Shown one piece after another: positions 36,126 through 44,764 of a stretch of DNA of 64,000 nucleotides; position 1 is the stretch's first letter; every line of letters starts with the position of its first letter. This stretch comes from Cytobacillus purgationiresistens (GTDB lineage Bacteria; Bacillota; Bacilli; Bacillales; Cytobacillaceae): NCBI RefSeq assembly GCF_030813235.1, contig NZ_JAUSUB010000008.1, forward strand, positions 1-64,000, written 5' to 3'. Under the pieces are notes generated by a model, which was not told the DNA's origin, ran no database searches, and saw nothing but the letters and a program-made list of their open reading frames with translations. Both the position numbers and the translations under genes were made by a program.

Positions 36126-36168
36126 AAAAGAAAGACGTACAAAGTCTATTTTGTACGTCTTCTTTTTT
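36126..36168 (+). terminator. Terminator of the lipoprotein gene
   Basis: aagacgtacaaa pairs with ttttgtacgtctt, followed by cTTTTTT. Confidence 0.85.
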
Positions 36169-36220
36169 AGATAAAGTCAGGCCAATATACCGTATGATTC
36201 TTAAAAACTTTTATTTGATA

Positions 36221-36787
36221 TTAAAAATCGTACTCTGCATCTTTCTTTTCACGTATTTGCGAGTAGGCATCCACAAGCAGTACAGTATCTTCCACTAACC
36301 TTTCCATCCGAAAAAGAACATCATCGTTGACAATTTCTCTTCTGAGATAATCCTTTTCTTCTATAAATACGTAAGTGGGGACAATATGAGCTTTCATGTA
36401 TGCTAGAATTGGCTTTAATTGCTGCTCGGCCATTAAATAATGCTTAGCTGTCCCTGCAGTTACAACCATACTTACAACCTTGTCACGAAAAGCATTGACT
36501 GGAAGCAAATCAAATATATTTTTCAATGTAGCTGGAATGGAAGCCTGAAAGGTTGGTGTCCCAATGATCAGTGCGTCTGCGTCCATAATTGTTTCTGTTA
36601 CATATTTGGTATCACCATCGTATTCCCAATAGTTGCGTCCATCACTAAATGCCATATCATATTCTGCTAAATCCAGCAGGGTAATGTCTGCTTGCGGGTA
36701 CTTTTCTCGAGCAATTTTCAGGGTGTAATCCATAGCGGTACGCGTTTTAGAGCCAACATTTGATCCTGCTATTCCTACGAGTTTCAT
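36221..36787 (-). CDS. NADPH-dependent FMN reductase
   Basis: A 188-residue flavodoxin-like protein: KLVGIAGSNVGSKTRT binds the FMN phosphate, ADALIIGTPTFQASIPATLKN the isoalloxazine. This is the SsuE/YwqN type that supplies reduced FMN. It is 11 bases behind the luciferase-like monooxygenase, so it most likely reduces FMN for that partner. Confidence 0.85.
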   Translation of the reverse strand: MKLVGIAGSNVGSKTRTAMDYTLKIAREKYPQADITLLDLAEYDMAFSDGRNYWEYDGDTKYVTETIMDADALIIGTPTFQASIPATLKNIFDLLPVNAFRDKVVSMVVTAGTAKHYLMAEQQLKPILAYMKAHIVPTYVFIEEKDYLRREIVNDDVLFRMERLVEDTVLLVDAYSQIREKKDAEYDF

Positions 36788-36798
36788 CCAATCCCCCC

Positions 36799-37857
36799 TT
36801 AATCCTGTGCTGTGTGTTTCTTTATTTCCGGCATGATTTTTGTTGCGATTAATTCAATGTTTTTCGCTATTTTATCGAATGGCACTCCGCCAAAGTCTAT
36901 TTGTGCCATAAAACGCTGATGGCCATATAATTCGTATTGATAAAGCATTTTTTCTACGATTTGTTGAGGGCTTCCAACCATTAGTGCATCACGATAATCA
37001 ACCGATTGGGCAAATTGCTGTTTTGGATATCCGCCACCGCGTAATGCCTGCATGCCTGAGTTAATATGCGGATAATATTCACGCAAAGCGTCTTTGGAAT
37101 CTTCTGCCGTATAGAATAAACTAGTCGTTGCGATTGGTAAATTGCTTGAGTCAAATCCATTCTGTTCTGCGGCTTCACGATAGGCATCAACCGATACCTT
37201 AAAATTAATCGCCGGGCCGCCGAGTGTTGTGAGCATCATCGGCACACCAGCATGTCCAGCCTTGATTGCACTTGCTGGTGGACCACCTACTGCTCGCCAT
37301 ATCGGCAAGTGACCATTTAATGGCTGTGGATAGATCGATGCATTTTTCAATGCTGCACGGAATTGACCTTCCCAAGAAACAGCCTCTTCCTTATTCAACT
37401 TTAAGAGTAGATCCATTTTTTCTTCAAACAGTTCTTCATAATCTCGAACATCATACCCTAATAAACTATAAGCACCTATACGAGAGCCACGTCCAGCAAC
37501 GATTTCAGCGCGTCCATTGGATAAAAGATCGATTGTCGCGAAATCCTCGTATACACGAACAGGATCTGATGTGCTTAGGACAGTAGCAGAGCTGGCAATT
37601 TTAATTTGATTCGTCGCCTGAGCAATTGCACCTAATATGACTGTGTGAGCCTGTGTTGTGAAGTAAGTCTGATGGCTCTCCCCCACTGCAAATACATCCA
37701 ATCCTGCTTCATCGGCAAGTTTGCTTGCATCAACTAATTCTTGAATACGCTGTTGGGCGCTTATTTTGATTCCTGTATGTGGATTAAAAAGATGATCCCC
37801 TATTGAATAAAGGCCAAATTCAACCCCTTTGTTCTTCGCAATGCGAAATTGTTCCAT
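36799..37857 (-). CDS. Luciferase-like flavin monooxygenase
   Basis: A 352-residue F420/FMN-dependent LLM-class oxidoreductase with the TIM-barrel marks GLDVFAVGESHQTYFTTQAHTV, ASSATVLSTSDPVRVYEDFATIDLLSNGRAEIVAGRGS and GHAGVPMMLTTLGG. It hydroxylates or cleaves an organic substrate with reduced flavin. Placed between an MhqO-like dioxygenase and its FMN reductase, in an MhqR-type gene set, so quinone or aromatic detoxification is the probable context. Confidence 0.88.
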   Translation of the reverse strand: MEQFRIAKNKGVEFGLYSIGDHLFNPHTGIKISAQQRIQELVDASKLADEAGLDVFAVGESHQTYFTTQAHTVILGAIAQATNQIKIASSATVLSTSDPVRVYEDFATIDLLSNGRAEIVAGRGSRIGAYSLLGYDVRDYEELFEEKMDLLLKLNKEEAVSWEGQFRAALKNASIYPQPLNGHLPIWRAVGGPPASAIKAGHAGVPMMLTTLGGPAINFKVSVDAYREAAEQNGFDSSNLPIATTSLFYTAEDSKDALREYYPHINSGMQALRGGGYPKQQFAQSVDYRDALMVGSPQQIVEKMLYQYELYGHQRFMAQIDFGGVPFDKIAKNIELIATKIMPEIKKHTAQD

Positions 37858-37875
37858 TGCTATTCTCCCCTTTCC

Positions 37876-38817
37876 CTATTCAAGTGGTGCTAGCTTTGCT
37901 TCTATTTCTGTTCTTCTTTTTTCTAAAAACGGAGGTAAATTCAACGTCTTTCCAAGATTTTCTACAGATGAATCCGCTGTAAAGCCCGGACCATCTGTTG
38001 CTATTTCAAATAAAATGCCATTTGATTCGCGGAAGTATAAGCTTTGAAAATAAAATCGATCCACAATACCTGTTGATTGGAATCCGTTTGCTTGAACAAC
38101 CTTGTTCCAATATTGCAGTTCCACTTCATTTCGCACCCGAATGGCTAGATGATGAATACTTCCTCTGCCGGGCTTTTCGCTCGGACCTGGCTGCTGTTTG
38201 ATCACGATCTCTCCAAAGGCACGGCCAGGTACAGATTGAAAAATCAATTCTTCATCAGTACGGCTCGCATCTGTATAGCCAAACATTTCCTTAAGTGTTT
38301 CTGCCAATTTCCTTTCGTATCTTACGGTTATTTCAATTGTTCCCATTCCTAAAATGCGATGCTTTTGATTAACCTCAGATTCATTCCAAGCTGACCATTC
38401 CTCAGGAATATCTTCTCCATTATTGTTTATTAAGACCATCCGCAAACCCTCTGAATCTTCAAAAGGCAACGCTTTTCTGCCGGCGAAGGTTGTTATATCG
38501 TCATGCTTAACCTTAAATAACTCAAAGCGTTTCCTCCAATAGCGGAGACTTTCAGATGAAGGTACAAGCAAACCAATTTGTGTAATGGCATTCGTCCCTC
38601 GATAAGTTCTTCCTGCAAGCGGCATTTCAAAAAAAGACAGCTCTGTTCCAGGGCTCCCTATTAAATCTCCATAAAATAAGTGATACATGGATGGATCATC
38701 CTGATTGACTGTCTTTTTCACACGGCGAAGACCTAAAACCTTTGTGTAAAATTGATTATTTAATTGCCCATTCTTCGTGATCATCGAAATATGATGATGT
38801 CCGGGTATTGTATACAT
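37876..38817 (-). CDS. Ring-cleaving dioxygenase, MhqA/MhqO type
   Basis: About 313 residues with two vicinal-oxygen-chelate (glyoxalase/extradiol) modules. Metal ligands: PGHHHISM near the start, then GSIHHLAIRV, and an acidic ligand in ESNGILFEIATDG. B. subtilis MhqA/MhqO are induced by methylhydroquinone and catechol and cleave their adducts. The ATG at 38817 has AGGGGAGGG upstream; the longer frame lacks a site. It follows a palindrome that is a candidate MhqR operator. Confidence 0.88.
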   Translation of the reverse strand: MYTIPGHHHISMITKNGQLNNQFYTKVLGLRRVKKTVNQDDPSMYHLFYGDLIGSPGTELSFFEMPLAGRTYRGTNAITQIGLLVPSSESLRYWRKRFELFKVKHDDITTFAGRKALPFEDSEGLRMVLINNNGEDIPEEWSAWNESEVNQKHRILGMGTIEITVRYERKLAETLKEMFGYTDASRTDEELIFQSVPGRAFGEIVIKQQPGPSEKPGRGSIHHLAIRVRNEVELQYWNKVVQANGFQSTGIVDRFYFQSLYFRESNGILFEIATDGPGFTADSSVENLGKTLNLPPFLEKRRTEIEAKLAPLE

Positions 38818-38835
38818 AAATTTCCCTCCCCTAAC

Positions 38836-38847
38836 TTGACTAGTCAA
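38836..38847. promoter_or_regulatory. Candidate MhqR operator ahead of the dioxygenase
   Basis: TTGACTAGTCAA, a perfect 12-bp palindrome between mhqR and the dioxygenase start, 19 bases before the ATG. Position fits a repressor site. Confidence 0.45.
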
Positions 38848-38865
38848 ATGATAAAGCAAAAAAAA

Positions 38866-39309
38866 TCACTCAGGCGGCAATTCCTTTTTTTGGCTATGCT
38901 TATGAATACGTGTCATCAAGCTGTACAGTGTTTGCTGCTCTTCTGCACTCAAAACATCATCAAAAAAGGACGATTGAAACGCCAGCTGTTCCGGCATAGC
39001 TCTATCTAAAATACTCTCTGCCTTGTCTGTCAAGCTGATCGTTTTTGTTTTCCAATCAAGCTTTCTCACAATATAGCCTTCTTTTTCAAGTCTTACAAGC
39101 ATGCGAGAGATCCCGCCCTGCGTAACGGTCACTTTTTCTGCCAGCTCCATTTGTGTAAGCGGCTGATAAATTCGCACCTGCATCAGGACATCAAATTGAG
39201 CCGTCGTTAGATCAAATCGCTTCAAGAAATCATTCGACATCTGATTGCTTTGGTTAGTAAAACGCATTAATCGAAGCCAAATCAACGACCCCAAGGTATT
39301 TTCCCGCAT
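38866..39309 (-). CDS. mhqR: MarR-family repressor, MhqR-like
   Basis: A 147-residue winged-helix MarR protein: ...[33 protein letters not shown] is the recognition helix and wing. Homologue of B. subtilis MhqR (YkvE), which represses quinone detoxification genes and is released by electrophiles without a redox Cys. First gene of the cluster and probably autoregulated through the imperfect repeat at 39347-39373. Confidence 0.8.
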   Translation of the reverse strand: MRENTLGSLIWLRLMRFTNQSNQMSNDFLKRFDLTTAQFDVLMQVRIYQPLTQMELAEKVTVTQGGISRMLVRLEKEGYIVRKLDWKTKTISLTDKAESILDRAMPEQLAFQSSFFDDVLSAEEQQTLYSLMTRIHKHSQKKELPPE

Positions 39310-39704
39310 TCATCACCCTCCTGTTCTTGTGTTTGTTTTCACTTTACTACTCAATTGACAAAATTGCAAGTAGGTTATTCTCTGACATTATTACTTTTAT
39401 ATTATTAACAAAACTTGATTTCTCTTACTATTTGCCGCAATTTCGATAGTCTTCCAGCAGTCAACTAATATCTTTAGACTATCTAAATATTTCTCCTCTA
39501 ACATGAATACTAATTTGGCCTCTTCTCATGATATTTTCCCTATTTTTATTTTCAACATATCTTTTTGTATTAGTAATGTGCTTTAAAATCCTTTAAATAG
39601 GGCTTAAAATGGAAACCCTATTGCTTTCCCATCTGCTGTTGGAAGCGTTTATTAATTAGCAATCACTAACAGCAAAATACAATATTCCAGCTTGATGAAG
39701 TTAT

Positions 39705-39770
39705 CTCGGCAGCTATCGAATATTATCACCAATTGCACCACTGAATATCAAAAGTTGCACCACCGCATAT
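39705..39770. repeat. Mobile-element-like end, left copy
   Basis: Contains gaatattatcacc, attgcaccact and ttgcaccacc, which recur in inverted orientation at 41400-41470. Repeated short GTGGTGCAA modules at both ends are typical of IS21-family termini. No transposase remains. Confidence 0.5.
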
Positions 39771-39812
39771 AAAAAAGCCACCAATCATCATTAAAACACG
39801 GTGATTGGTGGC
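39771..39812 (-). terminator. Hairpin terminator
   Basis: gccaccaatca at 39777-39787 pairs with tgattggtggc at 39802-39812, with six Ts on the minus strand. Confidence 0.8.
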
Positions 39813-39815
39813 TTC

Positions 39816-39911
39816 TTAAAATGGTAAATCATCAATCTCAGGCTTAAGCGGTTGATTATCATCAGGCAGCCTGATACTGGCAATGTAGCTGTCAATTTCA
39901 TGTTTCCCCAT
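39816..39911 (-). CDS. 31-residue peptide with SSB-like acidic tail
   Basis: Reads MGKHEIDSYIASIRLPDDNQ and ends PEIDDLPF. The DDLPF end is the peptide by which SSB and some UV-repair proteins bind repair partners. A stop lies directly upstream in frame. It may be the 3' end of a lost gene; a good terminator follows 4 bases later. Confidence 0.3.
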   Translation of the reverse strand: MGKHEIDSYIASIRLPDDNQPLKPEIDDLPF

Positions 39912-39988
39912 ATTTACTATCTATTCCTTGAAATCCTCAGAGGAATAATCACACTGTTCTAACATGGAGTATATCGAGACTTGAAGCT

Positions 39989-40560
39989 TCAAAAGACAGG
40001 CTTTAAGAATAAAACTCGATCGCAAATAGCCTCAATATCTTATAGCTTATGGCTAGAAATCAAAATACCGACATTCCATTCCTCAGCCATACTTCTCAAT
40101 TCTTCCAAAACCTCAAAAGAGTCTCCACATCCATGCCGTTAGTAGGTTCATCTAATACAATGTAGCGTGGATTATTTAGTAGGCTAATGACAATTCCTAA
40201 CTTCTGCCGCATTCCTAAAGAATATTTCTTCACCTTTTTATTCAACACATCGAATAATTGCAGGTTCCGTAAGAGCCTCTCGTATTCATTGAGTTTGAAG
40301 GTGTTTCCGTAAATTCCCGAAAATAAGTTAAGTGGAATAATCCTGTCTTATTATTGAATAGCTTTGGTTCCTCGATCAAGTACCCTACCTGATGATTGTC
40401 TGTAACTGACCCATCATAGGTTGAATGGATTGCGTTATAATCTTCAGCAGGTACTTTTTCCAGCGCCGTTTCTTCCAATCAGACCAACGATTTCTCCTTG
40501 GTTGAAATCTAAAGAGAGATCTTTTAAAACTATTGAATTTCCATATCGCTTAGTTAGCAT
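39989..40560 (-). pseudogene. ABC transporter ATP-binding protein (BcrA-like), frameshifted
   Basis: Starting MLTKRYGNSIVLKDLSLDFN at 40560, then GEIVGLIGRNGAGKST (Walker A), a frame change, SIQPYDG..., VGYLIEEPKLFNNKTG, another change, VKKYSLGMRQKLGIV (signature), NNPRYIVLDEPTNGMD (Walker B), and finally ISSHKL, a stop, and DIEAICDRVLFLK. At least three frameshifts and one stop break a single ATPase of the lantibiotic/bacitracin-export type. The membrane protein and HTH regulator genes that would form its operon lie directly upstream. Confidence 0.85.
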
Positions 40561-40618
40561 ATTTATCAGTATTGTCTAATCCTCCATCCATGGCCGGATC
40601 TCGCTCATCGACCTTTCC

Positions 40619-40978
40619 TTATGAAAAATCCTTTTTATATTGGACGGCCAAGTAAATTCCACCAGCTAAAAATGCCAACGTATATTTGAACAAGAAAAAG
40701 ATGTTCCACATATAGTCATTGGGAAAAATCATGTCACATAGAATAATTGCCAACAGCATATAGTAACTGCTTTTCAAAAAGATTTTATTTGTCCGTTCGT
40801 CGTCTTGCCCAATCTTCTTATAAAAAAAATAGGCAAAAATCGCACTTCCAATAAGCAGTAACCCACCAACCCCAATGAGAATATTCCAATTTCCCGAAGA
40901 TTGTTCAGCCCAAGACTTTAAAGGGTAAAAAATTGCGTTAGGGATATCAGAGATAGACTTAATTTTCATTTTGATCAT
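40619..40978 (-). CDS. Small membrane protein paired with the HTH regulator
   Basis: A 119-residue protein with four hydrophobic segments (WNILIGVGGLLLIGSAIFAYF, YMLLAIILCDMIF, the region around WNIFFLFKYTLAFLAGGIYL). It overlaps the end of the upstream XRE regulator gene. Regulator/membrane/ABC triples like this are frequent in Bacillus and are linked to peptide or antimicrobial export. Family not named; function unknown. Confidence 0.7.
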   Translation of the reverse strand: MIKMKIKSISDIPNAIFYPLKSWAEQSSGNWNILIGVGGLLLIGSAIFAYFFYKKIGQDDERTNKIFLKSSYYMLLAIILCDMIFPNDYMWNIFFLFKYTLAFLAGGIYLAVQYKKDFS

Positions 40979-41198
40979 TTCCTTTCACATAAGTAAAAAC
41001 ATCGTTTACATCAACATTAAAAAATTCGGCAATTCGAAAAGCTAACAGCAGAGTCGGAACATAATTTCCTTTTTCCATTACGAAGATGGTTTGTTTGGAA
41101 ACCCCGACTTTCTCTGCTAATTCTTGCTGAGACATTCTGGCAAGTACACGATATTCATAAACCTTATTTGATATCGAATCACCAAAATCTTTCTTCAT
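40959..41198 (-). CDS. XRE-family HTH regulator
   Basis: About 79 residues: NKVYEYRVLARMSQQELAEKVGVSKQTIFVMEKG is a Cro/CI-type HTH, followed by a short dimerisation tail FFNVDVNDVFTYV. The ATG at 41198 follows AAGAGGTGG. First gene of a small operon with a membrane protein and a broken ABC ATPase. Confidence 0.85.
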   Translation of the reverse strand: MKKDFGDSISNKVYEYRVLARMSQQELAEKVGVSKQTIFVMEKGNYVPTLLLAFRIAEFFNVDVNDVFTYVKGNDQNEN

Positions 41199-41324
41199 GA
41201 TAACCACCTCTTGAATCAAATTATAAACTCAATTTTTACAAAAGTAAAGTAAACTTATACAAAAACATCAAATACCTTTACGTTTGCTTAGATTACTTTG
41301 ATTTAACAAGAGCCAGAATGCAGA

Positions 41325-41358
41325 AAGAACCTGACGAAATTCATGATTCTGTCAGGTT
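41325..41358. terminator. Hairpin, perfect inverted repeat
   Basis: gaacctgac and gtcaggttc separated by 16 bases. No T-run, so perhaps not a terminator. Confidence 0.4.
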
Positions 41359-41399
41359 CACATATCGATCTGGTGTAATTTATTTTGGTGGTGCGTTTT

Positions 41400-41475
41400 A
41401 TGATATTCAGTGGTGCAAAAAACGGTTAGAGTGGTGCAATCGGGTGATAATATTCAGCTATCGATGTTGCACAAA
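41400..41475. repeat. Mobile-element-like end, right copy (inverted)
   Basis: gatattcagtggtgca, then gtggtgcaatcgggtgataa and tattcagctatcg: the reverse complement matches the left copy at 39705-39770 with small gaps. Together they bracket about 1.7 kb holding the HTH/membrane/ABC unit. Confidence 0.5.
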
Positions 41476-41557
41476 AAAAATTACTATCGTGCAAAGAAAG
41501 TCGGCAAAAAGGTACACATTTATCTAATGTTAAGGAAATGCAATAAAACCAGCTTAA

Positions 41558-41962
41558 AATGGAGCAGTTCAGGACTTTGTTAAGAGCAACAGGGATATTA
41601 AGCATGAATAAAGTAAAGAACGCCTATCTTGAGACGAGCGGTGGCTTAAGCGTGCAAAAGTTTCTGAAAAAATGGGCCTTTTACTCCTGAACTGGGGGAA
41701 ATTGAGGCTAAAGATAACCAACCTTCTTTAGTATTAGTTGACGAATGAGAAGTAGTTGGCAGAGGCCTTGAGAAAATCTGAAAAGATTCTGCGTGGTTAA
41801 TGGAATCAATTAAACGTGAAGGCTACAATAATATAAAAAATCTTCTGTGCAGAATGGTCTGAGGAAAAAAAGGTAATAAGTGCAATAAACAATGTTGAAA
41901 TTAATGGTATTGAAATATCCCTTCATAGGGAAAGTGCAGACCGAACCTTATTTTGTGATTGA
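41558..41962 (+). pseudogene. DUF421 (YetF-like) membrane protein, C-terminal remnant
   Basis: Frames in succession read MEQFRTLLRATGILSMNKVK then NAYLETSGGLSVQK, KVSEKMGLFTPELGEIEAKD, LVLVDE, stop, EVVGRGLEKI, stop, KDSAWLMESIKREGYNNIKN, then AEWSEEKKVISAINN. This is the YetF C-terminal domain pattern (LR..GI....V..A.LET.G.LSV) with several stops and shifts. The membrane N-terminus is missing. Confidence 0.7.
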
Positions 41963-42028
41963 AAATTCCACAAAATGATTGGGTTTCTAACACTTTAATT
42001 TATTCTTGCTAGCCGATTGTTGGATTTT

Positions 42029-42640
42029 CATGCTCTAATATCGCGATTAGAACATATATTACAGGTTTTTTACCTGAATCATGTTCCAATGTCGCGATTA
42101 GAACATATATTCCGAGTTTTTTACCTGATTCATGTTCCAATATCACGATTAGAACATATATTACAGGTTTTTTACCTGATTCATGTTCCAATATCGCGAT
42201 TAGAACATATATTTCAGGTTTTTTACCTAAATCATGTTCCAATATCGCGATTAGAACATATATTCCGAGTTTTTCTCCTGAATCATGTTCCAATATCGCG
42301 ATTAGAACATATATTACAGGTTTTTTACCTGAATCATGTTCCAATATCGCGATTAGAACATATATTCCAAGTTTTTTACCTGATTCATGTTCCAATATCG
42401 CGATTAGAACATATATTCCGAGTTTTTTACCTGAATCATGTTCTAATATCGCGATTAGAACATATATTCCGAGTTTTTCTCCTGAATCATGTTCCAATAT
42501 CGCGATTAGAACATATATTGCAGGTTTTTCACCTGAATCATGTTCTAATATCGCGATTAGAACATGAATTACAGGTTTTTTACCTAAATCATGTTCCAAT
42601 ATCGCGATTAAAACATAAATTACAAGTTTTTCACCTAAAG
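42029..42640. repeat. Twelve tandem 51-bp palindromic repeats
   Basis: Twelve copies with exact 51-bp spacing (cgattag centres at about 42043, 42094, 42145 ... 42604). Each holds ATGTTCTAAT-atcgcg-ATTAGAACAT (10-bp arms) and aggttttttacct (a second small stem). Copies differ at 1-8 positions. Because 51 is divisible by 3 both strands stay open across it (about 218 and 220 codons), but no ribosome site is present and changes are not synonymous in either frame, so it is read as non-coding. Confidence 0.92.
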
Positions 42641-42645
42641 GGACC

Positions 42646-42783
42646 TCATACTCCATTATATGGAGCTGCATAAGCTAAATCTAACAATTGATCTATGGCC
42701 ATTTTATTATGTAATGCTGTTGCTAATACATCAATTCGTTTAGCTTTCCCGCTTTCTCCAATTATTTGTCCACCAATCACCAT
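42646..42783 (-). pseudogene. CoA-disulfide reductase/NADH oxidase-type C-terminal scrap
   Basis: Reads MVIGGQIIGESGKAKRIDVL, then ATALHNKMAIDQLLDLAYAAPYNGV and a stop. This is the dimerisation-domain end of a pyridine nucleotide-disulfide oxidoreductase (G-x-Q-I-x-G...KRIDV.ATA.....DL..L.LAYAPP). Upstream sequence is unrelated, so only about 45 residues survive, directly beside the 51-bp array. Confidence 0.7.
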
Positions 42784-43208
42784 GGATGCAAACGAAAAAG
42801 GAATAATTTTTCAGCACGTAACCTTCAATTCCATGTACTTGCTCCTGTTGTTATTTTCATAACAACAGTACCTAATCCTCTATTGACTTGAAAAAATTAA
42901 AATATGATGAATTACAATATACAATAGTAATTGATGAAATAATTACAAAACCAATAGAATTAACATATTTGCCAATTCGATGTTCTTAAATTCACTCACG
43001 AATATAAATTTAGAATCGTCAAGTTACGGATTTTTTCGCTTTTGCTTGTTAAACAATAATCACCTATTATCATCAACTAATTTACAGTGAATTAATAAAG
43101 ACACTTCATTAGCATTGGGAAATCAACAACGCTATTAAATACCGTTATCACTGTGATTTTGTTATTCTAACCAGCTGCTTAATGGTTCTTAGTTCAGTAC
43201 TTTGCTGT
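42784..43208. other. AT-rich stretch, nothing recognised
   Basis: No plausible reading frame or RNA gene seen. Confidence 0.4.
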
Positions 43209-43847
43209 TTATTTCTTAACTTTTGAAATGGTCATACCATCTCCGATTGGAATAAGCAAAGATTCTAATTGAGGATGATTGGCCACAGTTTCATTGAAAT
43301 TCTTCATTATTTCTGTATAACGTTTACGTTTAGCACCGGGATCTACTACACTACCGCCGGCAAGTACGTTATCAGTTACTATTAAAGCACCCGATTCAGC
43401 TAGATTAATACAATATCCTAGGTAATGTTCATAATTTTCTTTGTCAGCATCGATAAAGAAAAAATCAAATTGCTTATTATCACTAACTAGTTTTTCCAAG
43501 CTCTGCAAAGCTTCCCCAGTAATATATGATACTTGATCGGCAAAGCCAGCAATTGATAGATTCCTGTGTGCTAATTTAGCGTATTTTTCTTCTAATTCAA
43601 GAGAAGTCAGTTCCCCTTCGCTCCCGAATCCTCGGGCAAGGCAAATTCCACTATATCCCCCAAGAGCCCCTATCTCCAGAACATTTTTAGCTCCTGAAAT
43701 TGATACAAGCAAAGTTAGTAATTTTCCCGAAGAGGGAGATACCGAAATGGATGGCATTCCATTTTCTTTTATAGATGTTATCACTTCCTCCAAAAGAGCA
43801 TCTTGTGCATTATACACTGAATCGATATAACTGTTCGTTTGTTTCAT
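43209..43847 (-). CDS. O-methyltransferase (family 3, YrrM type)
   Basis: A 212-residue SAM-dependent catechol-O-methyltransferase-like protein: VLEIGALGGYSGICLARG (SAM motif I), LTSLELEEKYAKLAHRNL, FDFFFIDADKENYEHYL (metal/catalytic), IVTDNVLAGGSVVDP. Its ATG overlaps the upstream stop (TAATG), so it is coupled to the 120-residue gene before it and to the palindromic operators there. Confidence 0.88.
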   Translation of the reverse strand: MKQTNSYIDSVYNAQDALLEEVITSIKENGMPSISVSPSSGKLLTLLVSISGAKNVLEIGALGGYSGICLARGFGSEGELTSLELEEKYAKLAHRNLSIAGFADQVSYITGEALQSLEKLVSDNKQFDFFFIDADKENYEHYLGYCINLAESGALIVTDNVLAGGSVVDPGAKRKRYTEIMKNFNETVANHPQLESLLIPIGDGMTISKVKK

Positions 43848-44209
43848 TAAAATGAATTCCTTTCTTCACCAGATTGTTTACTATCCATTAATGATGATTT
43901 CGTTGGTTCTTTCTTCTCATTAGGCAATTCTATTACTTCACTTTCATGAATTTCAAATAGTTGAACAAATTCATTGATGACCATATCAATTGCTTTTAAT
44001 TCCCCGACTAAAATTGGATTAATAGATTGAAGCTCTGGTGTTTCTAATTGTTGTTTTAATATCGAACGTTTAAGATTCATCCTTTCTAAAAATGCAATGG
44101 CTCTTCCTCGGCGAAACGTTTTAGCACCATGTCTGCTCTTCTTGTGATCTCTTCCATCACCCCAATGGTGACTATCTTTGCTATGACCCTTAAATCCTTC
44201 TTTTTCCAA
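43847..44209 (-). CDS. Uncharacterised charged protein, partner of the O-methyltransferase
   Basis: About 120 residues from TTG 44209 (AAAGGAG upstream): a His/Lys/Arg-rich N-terminus (HSKDSHHWGDGRDHKKSRHGAKTF), then RRGRAIAFLERMNLKRSILK and a helical region ending VQLFEIHE. No HTH or catalytic motif seen. Its upstream region carries two palindromes. Function unknown; it may bind metal or nucleic acid, judged only from composition. Confidence 0.6.
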   Translation of the reverse strand: MEKEGFKGHSKDSHHWGDGRDHKKSRHGAKTFRRGRAIAFLERMNLKRSILKQQLETPELQSINPILVGELKAIDMVINEFVQLFEIHESEVIELPNEKKEPTKSSLMDSKQSGEERNSF

Positions 44210-44224
44210 TAGAAGGCTCCTTTC

Positions 44225-44278
44225 TTGTATACAATTGTATACATAAAATATATTTAAATCGTATACAATTGTATACAA
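44225..44278. promoter_or_regulatory. Two TTGTATACAA-type operator palindromes
   Basis: TTGTATACAATTGTATACA at 44225-44243 and cGTATACAATTGTATACAA ending 44278; centres 34 bp apart (about three turns). Each is a perfect 16-bp palindrome GTATACAATTGTATAC. A GntR- or MarR-type regulator is likely; none is encoded next door. Confidence 0.65.
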
Positions 44279-44533
44279 AAAGTCAAAGAGAATTTAGAAT
44301 AATTTTTAACTAATGCATTACTTATATCTGCATCAGGAATAATCGGCAGCCATGAAAACTATAGATTTTGTACTGGTAGAATCAAAAACTTACGAATATG
44401 GGATTATGATAGAGAATCAGATCTAATAGTTTTTTAAAAATAGTGTTTAATTCTTATTCATCACTTTTTTTGTTAAACCGCTTCTATTATTGCATACAAA
44501 AAAGCGTTCAATCGTTATGAAGAAACGCTCTCT
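44279..44533. other. Intergenic debris
   Basis: A plus-strand segment near 44330-44430 reads SGIIGSHENYRFCTGRIKNL, possibly a gene scrap of unknown family. A hairpin aagcgtt/aacgct at 44492-44525 with six Ts on the minus strand could end the HxlR relic. Confidence 0.4.
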
Positions 44534-44764
44534 CTAGTTAATGCCTGTATAGAAGGGATCGATCGCCCTATTACTTTTTGTTATTTGATGAGTTACTTCT
44601 CCTTTGGCTAATTCTTTTAGTTTTTTTCCCCACTCTCCCATCTTATCCAGTATAGGAATAAAGCTAAACCTTTTGGTGTTAGTGAGTATTCTACTTTGGG
44701 AGGAACTTCTTTATATACCTCTCTGTGAACCATTTGGTCTTCTTCTAATTCCCTGAGCTGCCGT
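44534..44764 (-). pseudogene. HxlR-family regulator, N-terminally deleted and frameshifted
   Basis: Reads [31 protein letters not shown], then after a frame shift [20 protein letters not shown] and VTHQITK. This is the C-terminal half of an HxlR winged helix. The HTH-bearing N-terminus is absent: at 44764 the sequence passes directly into the opposite-strand NmrA-like relic. Confidence 0.8.

Larger units (their letters stand above)
39310..39984. other. Non-coding stretch with repeat end and terminator
   Basis: Upstream region of mhqR (imperfect repeat ctact...agtag at 39347-39373, with tcaattga inside), then AT-rich DNA, one copy of the GTGGTGCAA-type end (39705-39770), a hairpin terminator (39771-39812) and a tiny frame at 39816-39911. 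Confidence 0.6.

Noticed and set aside
42029-42640. CRISPR array
   Set aside because: Whole 51-bp units repeat with no unique spacers, and no cas gene is present.
42017-42673. Repetitive 17-residue-repeat proteins on either strand
   Set aside because: The 51-bp unit is a multiple of 3, so both strands stay open by chance; no ribosome site, and base changes are non-synonymous in both.
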